The position numbers and the translations under genes are program-made. Source: Clostridia bacterium (GTDB lineage Bacteria > Bacillota > Clostridia > Christensenellales > Aristaeellaceae). Taken from it: DNA of 64,000 nucleotides. The notes beneath the pieces were generated by a model. That model was not told the DNA's origin. It ran no database searches and was given only the letters and a program-made list of their open reading frames with translations. Every line of letters starts with the position of its first letter. Position 1 is the stretch's first letter. Below are positions 8,502-15,664 of the stretch, one piece after another. The stretch is taken from positions 43,269 to 107,268 of the forward strand of contig JAGBEX010000023.1 of NCBI GenBank assembly GCA_017936765.1. Reading direction: 5' to 3'.

Positions 8502-9002
8502 ATGACTACTACCATGACCGTGAACACTGCTGCTAAGACCATTGAGATGACCAAGACCTTCGCCACCAAGGCTGCCCGCTTCGGTTCTGACGAGTACAAG
8601 ATGCTCCAGGAAGCCCGCCGTGACTACCCTGACTACAAGGTTGAAACTGTTGCCCGTAAGAATTCCAAGAGCAAGCAGGAAGAGAAGCCTTCCTACAAGG
8701 GTCTGACATACGAGTATATGGAAAAGTATATCGCCGTCCACGACGATGACGACCAGACCATTATGCAGGAATACCTTGAACTGCGCGGCATGTCCGAAGA
8801 AGCTGATGAGGCACTGGCAGAATCCTTCTCCTATCAGGAGATGAAGAACTGGTTCCTGGATAAGTTCCCTGCCATTGCCGATTTCCACAAGAAGCGTGCT
8901 GCCCTGTTGGAGAAGACCCACAAGAAGCCCACCAAGAGTGAAGCGGCTCGTGAAAAGATGGTTGCCCGCCGTACGGCTCTGCTGAATAAGAAGATTGCTT
9001 GA
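8502..9002 (+). CDS. Conserved small protein of mobile elements, copy 1 of a paralogous pair
   Basis: A 166-aa charged protein with no signal peptide or membrane segment. The shared core with the next gene runs KTFATKAARFGSDEYKMLQE, RRDYPDYKV, GLTYEYMEKYI and the C-terminal MKNWFLDKFPAI. I cannot name the family; proteins of this look sit near the start of Clostridia integrative elements. The tail after residue 120 is Lys/Arg-rich (KKRAALLEKTHKKP), so nucleic-acid binding is possible. The start is set by AAAGAGG at 8487-8493, eight bases upstream. It is the first gene of a probable three-gene unit running to 10268. Confidence 0.7.
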   Translation: MTTTMTVNTAAKTIEMTKTFATKAARFGSDEYKMLQEARRDYPDYKVETVARKNSKSKQEEKPSYKGLTYEYMEKYIAVHDDDDQTIMQEYLELRGMSEEADEALAESFSYQEMKNWFLDKFPAIADFHKKRAALLEKTHKKPTKSEAAREKMVARRTALLNKKIA

Positions 9003-9014
9003 TAACCGTTGACC

Positions 9015-9038
9015 TGCTGGCTGCCAAGGCAGCCAGCA
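9015..9038 (+). repeat. Tight hairpin between the paralogous genes
   Basis: An 11-bp perfect palindrome (TGCTGGCTGCC at 9015-9025 with 9028-9038) and almost no loop, ending just before the AAGGAGG of the next gene. There is no T-run, so an mRNA-processing or stability element is more likely than a terminator. Confidence 0.7.
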
Positions 9039-9058
9039 AAGAAAAGGAGGATACGAAA

Positions 9059-9499
9059 ATGAAGAATACCCTGCGGATTGACCATGCTAAGAAGCTGGTC
9101 GTAATGGATAGAACCTTTGCGAAGTTTGCTGCCAATACCCGTAGTGAAGAATATGCCCATCTCCAACAGGTGCGTCGTGATTATCCGAACTATGAGATTA
9201 TCCTGCGACAGATTAAGCGGAACCCCAATAAGGAATGCTACCACGGTCTGACCTATGAGTACATGGAAGATTACATTATGACTCATGGCGATGCTGAGAC
9301 TGTTAAGAAGAACTACAATGAGTTCTGTGAAATGCGCCTGATTTCTGAGTGCCACAGCAAGAAGTTCCGCTATCCCGTTATTAAGCAGTGGTTCCTGAAC
9401 CAATATCCTGAAATTGTCAGGTTTGGCATGTGCGGCAAGCCTGAAGTTGAGGAAGTAGGCCAGGAGCAGAGCGCGAACCAGGTTAGGCTTGTTGGCTAA
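9059..9499 (+). CDS. Conserved small protein of mobile elements, copy 2 of the pair
   Basis: A 146-aa paralogue of the preceding protein. The alignment is direct: DRTFAKFAANTRSEEYAHLQ, RRDYPNYEI, GLTYEYMEDYI and IKQWFLNQYPEI match copy 1 with the same spacing, but the basic C-terminal tail is missing. ATG 9059 was chosen over an upstream in-frame TTG because AAGGAGG ends nine bases before it. The function is unknown. Two diverged copies in tandem suggest a heteromeric complex or separate roles. Confidence 0.72.
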   Translation: MKNTLRIDHAKKLVVMDRTFAKFAANTRSEEYAHLQQVRRDYPNYEIILRQIKRNPNKECYHGLTYEYMEDYIMTHGDAETVKKNYNEFCEMRLISECHSKKFRYPVIKQWFLNQYPEIVRFGMCGKPEVEEVGQEQSANQVRLVG

Positions 9500-9501
9500 A
9501 G

Positions 9502-9554
9502 GGACAAAGGTTTAGCAAAGTAAGAATATACGATATTCTGCTAAACCTTTGTCC
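9502..9554 (+). repeat. 16-bp perfect inverted repeat with nested inner palindrome
   Basis: GGACAAAGGTTTAGCA (9502-9517) is exactly complementary to 9539-9554. An inner GAATAT/ATATTC pair (9524-9538) stacks within it, leaving a six-base bulge. It sits between the stop of copy 2 and the ribosome site of the gene at 9570. A half-site resembling it (GGGACAAGGGTTTAGC) occurs at 15895, upstream of the WYL regulator. Candidate roles are a regulator operator, an attenuator or a replication/transfer origin. Confidence 0.8.
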
Positions 9555-9569
9555 GGAAAGGATAAAACA

Positions 9570-10268
9570 ATGTTACAGTTGGAAGAACGGTTCTACACCC
9601 TGGATGAAATTGCTGAACTTACACAGACCAACCGCCACTGTAAGCTGAAGCGTGATGCCTGCCGTAAGTTGAAAGCCTGGGGTTATGAGTATGAATGGCT
9701 TGACCGCAGGGGTGTGACTATCACTGCCTACCATCCTACCCCAGAAATGAAGTTGCGGGAACTGCTGGTTGAGTATCTGCGTTTGGATAGCCAGGTAGAT
9801 ATAATAGGATTTGCTGATTTTATCATTGCCTTGTCTCGCATACCTGGCTTTGATACAATGCCCTGGACAACTCGCACCGAAGTGCTGTATGAACACACGG
9901 GCAAGTATATTGCAGATTCCACACTACGGGGCTGGGCAAGCAAACTGATAGCAACGGACAACGCGATGAAAGGCGGAAAGGATGCCCTGTGGCATACCTA
10001 CACAGAAAACGGCATCAAACGCCGCGAGTGGTTGCCAATGGATGACGCACGGTATAAGGAATACTGCGCCCGCCGCGTTGAGATACTGGAAGCTCTGAAG
10101 GATAGCGACCTGCCGCAAAAACAGCATTGGAACACGATGGAGAAAATGCTGTATGGCGAGTATGGAAAATATTATTACTGTTCAAGGCTGATGCTGAATG
10201 CTCTTGGCAAAAATATTGATGAACTGTGTGACTTGGTGGAACAAATAACTGAACAGCAGAATGAGTAG
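9570..10268 (+). CDS. Putative DNA-binding protein of the element (unrecognised)
   Basis: A 232-aa soluble protein. The N-terminus (FYTLDEIAELTQTNRH...DACRKLKAWGYEYEW) looks like a helix-turn-helix of the kind in regulators and plasmid replication proteins. The middle holds TTRTEVLYEHTGKYIADSTLRGWASKLI, and the C-terminus is acidic (DELCDLVEQITEQQ). I do not recognise the family. The start ATG 9570 follows GGAAAGGA at 9555-9562; an upstream TTG lies inside the 16-bp inverted repeat and is unlikely. The gene directly follows that repeat, so it may bind it or be regulated through it. A terminator follows immediately. Confidence 0.6.
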   Translation: MLQLEERFYTLDEIAELTQTNRHCKLKRDACRKLKAWGYEYEWLDRRGVTITAYHPTPEMKLRELLVEYLRLDSQVDIIGFADFIIALSRIPGFDTMPWTTRTEVLYEHTGKYIADSTLRGWASKLIATDNAMKGGKDALWHTYTENGIKRREWLPMDDARYKEYCARRVEILEALKDSDLPQKQHWNTMEKMLYGEYGKYYYCSRLMLNALGKNIDELCDLVEQITEQQNE

Positions 10269-10269
10269 A

Positions 10270-10297
10270 AGAAACGCGATTGTGCGTTTCTTTTTTT
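10270..10297 (+). terminator. Rho-independent terminator of the left three-gene unit
   Basis: An 8-bp stem (AGAAACGC/GCGTTTCT), a six-base loop and a run of seven Ts, directly after the stop at 10268. Confidence 0.9.
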
Positions 10298-10365
10298 GTG
10301 CGGATGGTGCTGGTACAGCCGAGCGGTGGAGGGGGCTATCCGTTCGGAGAGCAAGACCAAAAGTA

Positions 10366-10398
10366 ACAAGCAGGTGAGCTTTGCGCGCACCTGCTTGT
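10366..10398 (-). terminator. Hairpin after the DnaQ-like gene
   Basis: An 11-bp perfect stem (ACAAGCAGGTG at 10366-10376 with 10388-10398), 18 bases beyond the minus-strand stop at 10416. The T-run on the minus strand is weak (TACTTTT). It probably ends that gene's transcript. Confidence 0.6.
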
Positions 10399-10415
10399 AA
10401 ATTCTATTACATTGA

Positions 10416-12272
10416 TTATTCCAGTGAATCCTTCTGTTTGTACTTCCAACAGTATCCGCCTGCGTGTCGCTGCACACCATTTGCTGCATCTCTAATGCTC
10501 TTTGAATTAATTCCTGTAGCGCGTACAGCAGCAGCGATTGACTCATATTCGCAAACAACACAATTATCATCTGTTAATTGAATAATACCTCTTCCTTGCA
10601 CCGTCGGCGACACCTTTTCACTGGCCTTTTTCTCAGGTTTCGCCGCCTTCCTTTCAGCCGCCTTTTGAAGTTTTTCCAACTGTATTCTTTCTTTTTCTTG
10701 GACGGCAAAAAGAAGCTTGATTGCTCTATCTCTTCGAGACTCCAATAGACCAGCATCAGAAGGATGAAGCCTTTTCATTCCTTCTTCACATATTTCAATT
10801 TCGTTCTCATAGTCTTTCATTTGTCGATATGTCTTTACATAGGAATCATACAACGCAGGAGCATCGTAACCATTGTAACGAGCGCGGTCAAACAGACGAA
10901 TGGCGTTTTCCAAATCTCCAGCTTTTCTTGCTTCTTCTCCCTTGAAATAATATGGAGAACCTTCATCAAATCCTTTATGCCAGTTGTCAAGGTTATGGAT
11001 TTCCGAAAGGGGGACACGAGAATTTTTAGCATTGATAACTACAGATTCTCTTGTGATAGTTGGATTCGTTGATTCTTCATCGTGTTTTTGCGTGATAGAA
11101 TCGGACGAGACAACTGCATTTTTTTGTGCGGATGAAAGAATGGAAGCGACCTCATCAGAGGAGAGTCTTTTTTGTTGCTGAATAATTTGCATAGCTTCTG
11201 CATTGGCTCGTTTGCTATTGCTGGTATATCGCAAAAAAGATTTTTTACTGGATTGAAATGCGGTAACAATGAAAGATGCAAGCGGCTCGAGTTCTGTTAT
11301 GGATGAGTAAAACAGGCGCGAATACATTGCACCGCCTTCACTTGCCGTACATATTTCTGAATGATTGGGTAAGTCATTTGCTACTTCTTTGGGAATGATT
11401 ATATACTTGCCCTTTGATGATGTTTTGAAGCGCAAAAAGGGATACAAAATAGTTGCTTCAACATAATTGCTACTATTTCTACGGAAACGAAGATGTGTTA
11501 TGTCTTCTTGAAACTGAACTAATGTGTTTTGAATGTAGGCACAGGTTTCCAGTTCTTGAGGAAGAGGATATGTTTTCTCAATGCGTCGTTGCTGTTCGAT
11601 TATTTCCATATTGATTTCGGGCAAAAGACGCAAAAGGATTTCACCGCAAACCCTTGCATCGTCTGCGGCTCGGTGTGCTTCTTCAATCTGGATGCCATAA
11701 TGATTTGCTACTGTTCCCTGCTTATAATTCAGTAGTCCCTCAATATATTGGCGGGATAATTTCAGGGTATCGACATAAACTATATTTGCATCATATCCCA
11801 ACCGAGATAATGTATTCCGCAAAAAATCCATATCAAATCTTGCATTGTGAGCGCACAATACAGTTTCGCCGGTTATTGCATCACCTAAATAGCTCATAAG
11901 TTGGGGATATACAACTTCTTCGGTTGGAGCATTAGCAAGCATTTCATTTGTTATGTGATTAACGGAAGTGGCTTCCGGTGAAATGGTTTTGTGTGGATTA
12001 ACCAAGGTACTGAGTAATTCACAGGCTTTACCATCACAATACTTTACAGCACCGATTTCAATAATTCGGTCATTGTAAGGACTCAAACCAGTTGTTTCAA
12101 TATCAAAAGCAATATACCTTTTTTGCAGATGCTCGATAGTGCTTGAATCTATATCAAAAGGGGTTGCAGTAACATTTCCTGCTCGAAGGACTACTTCGGG
12201 TTCTTTATGAATCGCGACATCAGAATTTTGAACAGTCTTTTTTCTGCGTTTAAAGAAGTCAAATAGTCCCAT
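10416..12272 (-). CDS. DnaQ-like 3'-5' exonuclease with TPR region and C-terminal NUMOD1
   Basis: A 618-aa multidomain protein. Residues about 50-215 form a DEDDh exonuclease: FDIETTG (Asp57, Glu59), HNARFD (Asp147) and HRAADD (His200, Asp205). A middle region (about 250-430) of unclear fold follows. A TPR-like stretch (about 436-500: YYFKGEEARKAGDLENAIRLF) and a Lys-rich linker come next, then a NUMOD1-type DNA-binding module (about 568-614: ESIAAAVRATGINSKSIRDA ending GGYCWKYK). NUMOD1 is normally found on homing endonucleases, so pairing it with a proofreading-type exonuclease is unusual. ATG 12272 has AGGAGG upstream, and the promoter at 12330-12358 excludes a longer start. Probable role: DNA processing or defence within the element. 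Confidence 0.82.
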   Translation of the reverse strand: MGLFDFFKRRKKTVQNSDVAIHKEPEVVLRAGNVTATPFDIDSSTIEHLQKRYIAFDIETTGLSPYNDRIIEIGAVKYCDGKACELLSTLVNPHKTISPEATSVNHITNEMLANAPTEEVVYPQLMSYLGDAITGETVLCAHNARFDMDFLRNTLSRLGYDANIVYVDTLKLSRQYIEGLLNYKQGTVANHYGIQIEEAHRAADDARVCGEILLRLLPEINMEIIEQQRRIEKTYPLPQELETCAYIQNTLVQFQEDITHLRFRRNSSNYVEATILYPFLRFKTSSKGKYIIIPKEVANDLPNHSEICTASEGGAMYSRLFYSSITELEPLASFIVTAFQSSKKSFLRYTSNSKRANAEAMQIIQQQKRLSSDEVASILSSAQKNAVVSSDSITQKHDEESTNPTITRESVVINAKNSRVPLSEIHNLDNWHKGFDEGSPYYFKGEEARKAGDLENAIRLFDRARYNGYDAPALYDSYVKTYRQMKDYENEIEICEEGMKRLHPSDAGLLESRRDRAIKLLFAVQEKERIQLEKLQKAAERKAAKPEKKASEKVSPTVQGRGIIQLTDDNCVVCEYESIAAAVRATGINSKSIRDAANGVQRHAGGYCWKYKQKDSLE

Positions 12273-12329
12273 AATTAACCTCCTGCTATGAAATTGAATA
12301 ACACACAACGAATAACACTTGGCAAAACC

Positions 12330-12358
12330 ATTATAATCGAACATTGGTCATAAAACAA
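12330..12358 (-). promoter_or_regulatory. Promoter of the DnaQ-like gene
   Basis: On the minus strand TTGTTT (12353-12358), a 17-base spacer and a perfect TATAAT (12330-12335), about 58 bases upstream of the start codon. Confidence 0.75.
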
Positions 12359-12359
12359 T

Positions 12360-12389
12360 AGCACCTACGACCTTTTCGTCATAGGTGCT
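12360..12389 (-). terminator. Terminator after the resolvase gene
   Basis: A 12-bp stem with one G-T pair (AGCACCTACGAC / GTCATAGGTGCT), five bases past the resolvase stop. Read on the minus strand it is followed by ATTGTTTT. Confidence 0.75.
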
Positions 12390-12393
12390 TTCA

Positions 12394-12978
12394 TCATTTC
12401 GCCATCTTCATATACTTGTACACCGTTGGCCTGCTCAGTCCGCACACCCTTGCCAATTCGCTCACATTCATCTTCCCATCCATAAACGCCTGGTAGTGCC
12501 GGAAAAACACCGCTGGTATATCGTCCTTCGTGGTTGGCCTTCTACCAATCCGCTTGCCCTTGCTTTTGGCGTTCTCCATTCCACTTTTCACCCTGGCGCG
12601 TATCATCGCCAGCTCCAACTGGCTGAATACCCCTGCCATCTGCAAGAATGCTTCGCTCATTGGGTCGGTCTGCCCGCTTCGGCAATCAATAGTGATGCTT
12701 CCCACAATCATCAGGCGCAGACGCTTTTCACGAATGACCTCAATGATTTCGCACAACTGCTGTGTGCTTCTGGACAATCTGCTGACTTCCAGGGTGATGA
12801 TGGTATCACCCTCAGTCACCATATCCAGGAGCATATGAAGCTCCTTTTTTACCTTTGCATCGCCGTGTTCATACTCAAAGATGACTTCCTCCGCGCCTGC
12901 GGTTTTCAGTTCTTTTATCTGGCGGTTGATGTCCTGCTTGCTCTCGTTGGTGGAGCATCGCGCATATCCGTATATCAT
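12394..12978 (-). CDS. Serine recombinase (resolvase/invertase family)
   Basis: A 194-aa small serine recombinase that cuts and rejoins DNA through a phosphoserine link. The nucleophile is Ser9 in YARCST. The catalytic core carries LEVSRLSRS and the dimer helix region QLELAMIRARVKSGMENAKSKG, followed by RIGRRPTT. A C-terminal helix-turn-helix (MNVSELARVCGLSRPTVYKYMK) binds the site. The length equals Tn3-type resolvases and DNA invertases. It may resolve element dimers or invert a segment; a 10-bp inverted repeat at 13029-13068, upstream of its start, is a candidate site. It is not the integrase that made the rubrerythrin junction, which is the tyrosine recombinase at 17125. Confidence 0.94.
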   Translation of the reverse strand: MIYGYARCSTNESKQDINRQIKELKTAGAEEVIFEYEHGDAKVKKELHMLLDMVTEGDTIITLEVSRLSRSTQQLCEIIEVIREKRLRLMIVGSITIDCRSGQTDPMSEAFLQMAGVFSQLELAMIRARVKSGMENAKSKGKRIGRRPTTKDDIPAVFFRHYQAFMDGKMNVSELARVCGLSRPTVYKYMKMAK

Positions 12979-13028
12979 TGTGTCCTCCCGTCAATGAAAG
13001 GGTCAAATGCCCGATTTACACTTTTCCG

Positions 13029-13068
13029 GCGCCAGAAGCCCAGGAAAACCGTGGGTTCCTTCTGGCGC
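13029..13068. repeat. Inverted repeat upstream of the resolvase gene
   Basis: GCGCCAGAAG (13029-13038) is perfectly complementary to 13059-13068 around a 20-base centre. It lies between the resolvase start (12978) and the stop of the preceding gene (13086). It could be a recombination site for the resolvase or a terminator lacking a T-run. Confidence 0.6.
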
Positions 13069-13085
13069 AGGGAGTGATAAAGCTA

Positions 13086-13337
13086 TCAGTTGTTTGATTT
13101 TACAGCCTGTTTCTCTATCTCCTTACGGCAGGCTTCATCCATCAAAATGATGTTCTCCCGAAGGGAAACCAAAGCCCTGCCGATGATGTCAAAGGCTGAT
13201 GCAACTTCGGGCATTTCTGCCTTCAAGGCCATATTGTACAGAGGGGTTGCTTCGTCCTCATACAGCACGATAGCCCCTTCCACCACCAACCGCATTTCGC
13301 ACAAGGCGTCGTTTGATTTGGATAGATACTCGTTCAT
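13086..13337 (-). CDS. Small helical protein of unknown function
   Basis: An 83-aa acidic, probably all-helical protein (MNEYLSKSNDALCEMRLVVE...). I do not recognise a family. The ATG at 13337 was preferred over one 15 bases upstream because GGAGGGG lies between the two and fits the second. It follows the ArdC-like gene by 30 bases on the same strand and probably shares its transcript, driven by the promoter at 14654-14682. Confidence 0.65.
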   Translation of the reverse strand: MNEYLSKSNDALCEMRLVVEGAIVLYEDEATPLYNMALKAEMPEVASAFDIIGRALVSLRENIILMDEACRKEIEKQAVKSNN

Positions 13338-13367
13338 CGCTTTCCCCTCCATATGGGGAGGCGGGCA

Positions 13368-14201
13368 TCAGCCCGCACTCCCCAGAATCAGATTCACAGC
13401 CTTTTCGGCCTTGCCTGTTGCGCTGACGATGAACCGCTTGTCATCCTTCAGCACCCGCAGCCAGTTCTGCAAATAGGCCACATTGTTGCGCAAGCTGTGG
13501 GAGGTTTCCAGCCCGATGTGGTTCACCAGGGCGGACGCTCCAATCTCTGCGACAAGCTCTTCCTTGCTGTAATCCTCTGTCCCGAAGAAGGAAGGGCGGT
13601 TCAGACGGTTCAGGCGGGTGGGGTGTCCAGTGCTGTGGGTCAGTTCGTGGAAGACCGTGCTGTAATACTCTGCGGTGCTGACAAACTGCTTGCGGATGGG
13701 AAGAACCACTTCATCAGTCGCGGGGCGGTAGAAGGCTTTGTCGCCCTCCTGGTGGGTCAGCTTTACGCCTTCGCGGGAAAGGTAGTCATATATGATATTC
13801 TGCGCGGTTTCCAGGGTGTCCGCGCCATCAGGGAAGGCGGTTTCGGTGGTGTGCTTGGCGGTGATGCCCTCGCATTGGTCGATGTGGAAGACATTGTAAT
13901 AGCGCAGGAAGGGAACCTCCTTCTTTTCGCCGGTTTCTTCGTCTTCCTGTTCAATCCACTTCCAGAAGACAACCATACTGGACTTCTCACCCTTGCGGAC
14001 GCGCCCGCCTGCCTGCTGGCATTGCTTGAAGGTCAGGTATTCACCAGGACGACCCAGAAGCATCTGGTTCAGCAGGGAGTAAGCCTTGCCTGTGGCGTGG
14101 GAAACGGCTTTCCCGCAAGCAATCCAGGGCTTTTCCCAGGGGATGATACCTTGCTCCATCTGTTCCATAATGCGGGCGGTAACTTCGGCGTAAATATCCA
14201 T
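13368..14201 (-). CDS. ArdC-like antirestriction protein (ssDNA-binding N-domain plus zincin metallopeptidase)
   Basis: A 277-aa protein with the two-part ArdC layout. The N-terminal domain (about 1-110) carries MDIYAEVTARIMEQMEQG, PWEKPW and GKAYSLLNQMLL, which in ArdC binds single-stranded DNA. The C-terminal zincin-like peptidase has HELTH at 185-189 with a downstream Glu (EELVAEIGA). Such proteins protect incoming plasmid or element DNA from restriction during transfer, which suits a mobile element. The start is set by AAGGAGC upstream of ATG 14201. It lies in a minus-strand unit with the 94-aa gene ahead and the 83-aa gene behind. Confidence 0.9.
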   Translation of the reverse strand: MDIYAEVTARIMEQMEQGIIPWEKPWIACGKAVSHATGKAYSLLNQMLLGRPGEYLTFKQCQQAGGRVRKGEKSSMVVFWKWIEQEDEETGEKKEVPFLRYYNVFHIDQCEGITAKHTTETAFPDGADTLETAQNIIYDYLSREGVKLTHQEGDKAFYRPATDEVVLPIRKQFVSTAEYYSTVFHELTHSTGHPTRLNRLNRPSFFGTEDYSKEELVAEIGASALVNHIGLETSHSLRNNVAYLQNWLRVLKDDKRFIVSATGKAEKAVNLILGSAG

Positions 14202-14222
14202 TTTCTTTGCTCCTTTTCTTGT

Positions 14223-14260
14223 GGGGAGCAAGGAATTGTGGTAGAATGTCCTTGCTCCCC
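14223..14260 (-). terminator. 12-bp hairpin between the 94-aa and ArdC-like genes
   Basis: GGGGAGCAAGGA (14223-14234) pairs perfectly with 14249-14260. It lies between two genes of one unit, just upstream of the ArdC-like start. The lack of a clear T-run suggests partial attenuation or mRNA protection rather than full termination. Confidence 0.6.
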
Positions 14261-14319
14261 TGTTTGGTCGTGCTTACGGGGTTGCGTTTGCCGGAATGCT
14301 GTGGTAGGTGTTCCGGTTT

Positions 14320-14604
14320 TTACTTTGCCAGGGCGACATTGAAACGGCGGGTCGTGGTAGTCTTGCCGTATTCCTGCCACACTTCGGGGAGGTCTTTGCG
14401 CAGGGCGGTGGTATCAATGCGGGTGCTGGTGACGGGTTTCCAGGTGACCTTGAATGCGCCTGCCGTGATGGTGTCGGTGTCGGCTTCGGTCATATGGGCT
14501 TTGATTGCCTCCTGAATGGCTTCGATTTCGGCGTTCAGGTCTTCGGCCATCTTGCGGAGTTCGGCCAGTTCGTTCAGCTTGTTGATGATTTCGTTGGTTG
14601 CCAT
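14320..14604 (-). CDS. Small coiled-coil protein typical of mobile elements
   Basis: A 94-aa protein: an N-terminal coiled coil (about 5-40: IINKLNELAELRKMAEDLNA...) followed by a beta-rich part with TAGAFKVTWKPVTSTRIDTT and a basic end (TTTTRRFNVALAK). Proteins with this layout often sit next to ArdC-type genes in Clostridia elements and in phages, where they may modulate nucleases, but I cannot name a family. It is the first gene of the minus-strand unit under the strong promoter at 14654-14682. GGAGG precedes the ATG. Confidence 0.68.
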   Translation of the reverse strand: MATNEIINKLNELAELRKMAEDLNAEIEAIQEAIKAHMTEADTDTITAGAFKVTWKPVTSTRIDTTALRKDLPEVWQEYGKTTTTRRFNVALAK

Positions 14605-14653
14605 TGTGTTTGCCTCCTTTGTTGGGAGCTTTTTGCTCCTCCTTACAGTTATT

Positions 14654-14682
14654 ATTATACACTATTTTGTTTCGCGCGTCAA
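14654..14682 (-). promoter_or_regulatory. Strong promoter of the 94-aa/ArdC unit
   Basis: On the minus strand TTGACG (14677-14682), a 17-base spacer and TATAAT (14654-14659). It is divergent from the XRE promoter at 14724-14752, and the shared control region is a likely target of that XRE protein. Confidence 0.85.
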
Positions 14683-14723
14683 TAGTTTATTTACATCTTT
14701 TTGTGTTTTTGAAAACTTTTTTC

Positions 14724-14752
14724 TTGACTCTGGACACGATTTGGTATACAAT
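14724..14752 (+). promoter_or_regulatory. Promoter of the XRE regulator gene
   Basis: TTGACT (14724-14729), a 17-base spacer and TACAAT (14747-14752). Transcription would begin near 14759, which rules out the ATG at 14751 as the translation start of the next gene. Confidence 0.78.
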
Positions 14753-14774
14753 GAGCGCAAGGAAGGTGATAGTG

Positions 14775-14993
14775 TTGAATTTGACTATGGGTGAAAAAAT
14801 CAGGATTATTCTGAAACGGCGCGGGATGACGGTTGCACAGCTTGCAGACCTTACCAACCAGACCCGCCAGAACCTTTCCAACAAGCTGACAAGGGACAAT
14901 TTCCAGGAGCAAGATATCAAGGCTATGGCCGAAGCCCTGAATTGTGATTATGAAGCATACCTTGTTATGAAGGACACAGGCGAAAAAGTGTAA
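14775..14993 (+). CDS. Small XRE-family helix-turn-helix regulator
   Basis: A 72-aa protein consisting of one HTH of the Cro/C1 type (MGEKIRIILKRRGMTVAQLA, then TRQNLSNKL as the recognition helix). The start is a rare codon: GGAAGG at 14761-14766 fits TTG 14775 (or GTG 14772), while ATG 14751 overlaps the -10 box and ATG 14787 is too far downstream. Divergent from the 94-aa/ArdC unit, it probably represses that unit and itself, setting the element's quiescent state. Confidence 0.8.
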   Translation: MNLTMGEKIRIILKRRGMTVAQLADLTNQTRQNLSNKLTRDNFQEQDIKAMAEALNCDYEAYLVMKDTGEKV

Positions 14994-15015
14994 TTAAGCA
15001 TAAACGCAAAAAATC

Positions 15016-15049
15016 AGGGGACAGCGCATTTTCTGCGCCATCCCCTTTG
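15016..15049 (+). terminator. Probable terminator after the XRE gene
   Basis: A 13-base stem with two imperfect pairs (AGGGGACAGCGCA / TGCGCCATCCCCT) and a short TTTG tail, 23 bases past the stop. Confidence 0.6.
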
Positions 15050-15098
15050 TGCTTGCTCCCCCATACGGGGGGCTGGGTTTCCGGATGGAAAAACTTCG

Positions 15099-15371
15099 TC
15101 ACCCCATATCCGGCTCTGCCTGGCCTCTGCTCGCTCTAAATCGTCTCACGATTTCAGATGACGGTACTTGATGGACATCATCGGCAGTGGCATAGCCTTT
15201 TGTCTCAAAGCATACCTGTAATTCCGCAACAAAAGCATCGGTAATGACATCCCGTTCTTCCTGCGTAATTAGTCCGCACTCAAATGCTGTCTGCACCGAC
15301 ATACGGTCAATGAGTTCCAAGGCTTGACCGCAACCAACAGGCCAGCGGTAGTTCAGTCTGTTCATATTCAT
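15099..15371 (-). CDS. Small element protein of unknown function
   Basis: A 90-aa protein (MNMNRLNYRWPVGCGQALEL...). It has no recognised domain or membrane segment. The start at 15371 is firm: its ATG overlaps the TGA of the frame upstream (ATGA at 15368-15371) and GGAGG lies eight bases before it. It is therefore translationally coupled to the interrupted gene at 15368-15664, and would lose coupling if the TAG there ends translation. Confidence 0.65.
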   Translation of the reverse strand: MNMNRLNYRWPVGCGQALELIDRMSVQTAFECGLITQEERDVITDAFVAELQVCFETKGYATADDVHQVPSSEIVRRFRASRGQAEPDMG

Positions 15372-15664
15372 TTGCCCAGCCTCCAAAGTGAGTCAAAAAG
15401 GTCTTTGATAACCGCCTTGGTCTTGTTCAATGACTGCTTGTCGATTTCAACGCTCACTTTGCGCTGTCCGACTTGCTTTGCTACTTCCTTCTATATGGCC
15501 TGCGGAAGCTCTTGAAGTACGCCTTCCGCAACGGCTTCGGCAGTGGCATCCGCATAATCACAATAATCACGGATATGCTGGGCGTGTTTGCCTTCACTGT
15601 TGGCTATTGCTTGCATTTCCATCTGATGTCTGATGGAGGATGCTTTCATTCGGTTGATGTTCAT
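15368..15664 (-). pseudogene. Small gene interrupted by an in-frame TAG codon
   Basis: From ATG 15664 (good AAGGAGA site upstream) the frame reads 57 codons (MNINRMKASSIRHQMEMQAI...GVLQELPQAI) to a TAG at 15491-15493. It then continues in the same frame for 40 more sense codons (KEVAKQVGQRKVSVEID...SLWRLGK) to a TGA that overlaps the next start. Coding character (charged, helical, no other stop) persists on both sides, and translational coupling to the next gene is only possible if the second half is read. The likeliest explanation is a recent nonsense mutation of a CAG or AAG codon in an about 98-aa gene. Programmed readthrough is an alternative. The 5' part overlaps the RHH gene by 71 bases. 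The function is unknown. Confidence 0.72.

Noticed and set aside
12394..12978. The serine recombinase as the enzyme that integrated the element
   Set aside because: It is a small resolvase-size protein. The 58-bp gene-end duplication, end location and arm repeats fit the tyrosine integrase at 17125-18336 instead.
14751..14753. ATG as start of the small XRE regulator
   Set aside because: It overlaps the -10 box of a TTGACT-17-TACAAT promoter, so it would precede the transcript; GGAAGG at 14761 supports the TTG at 14775.
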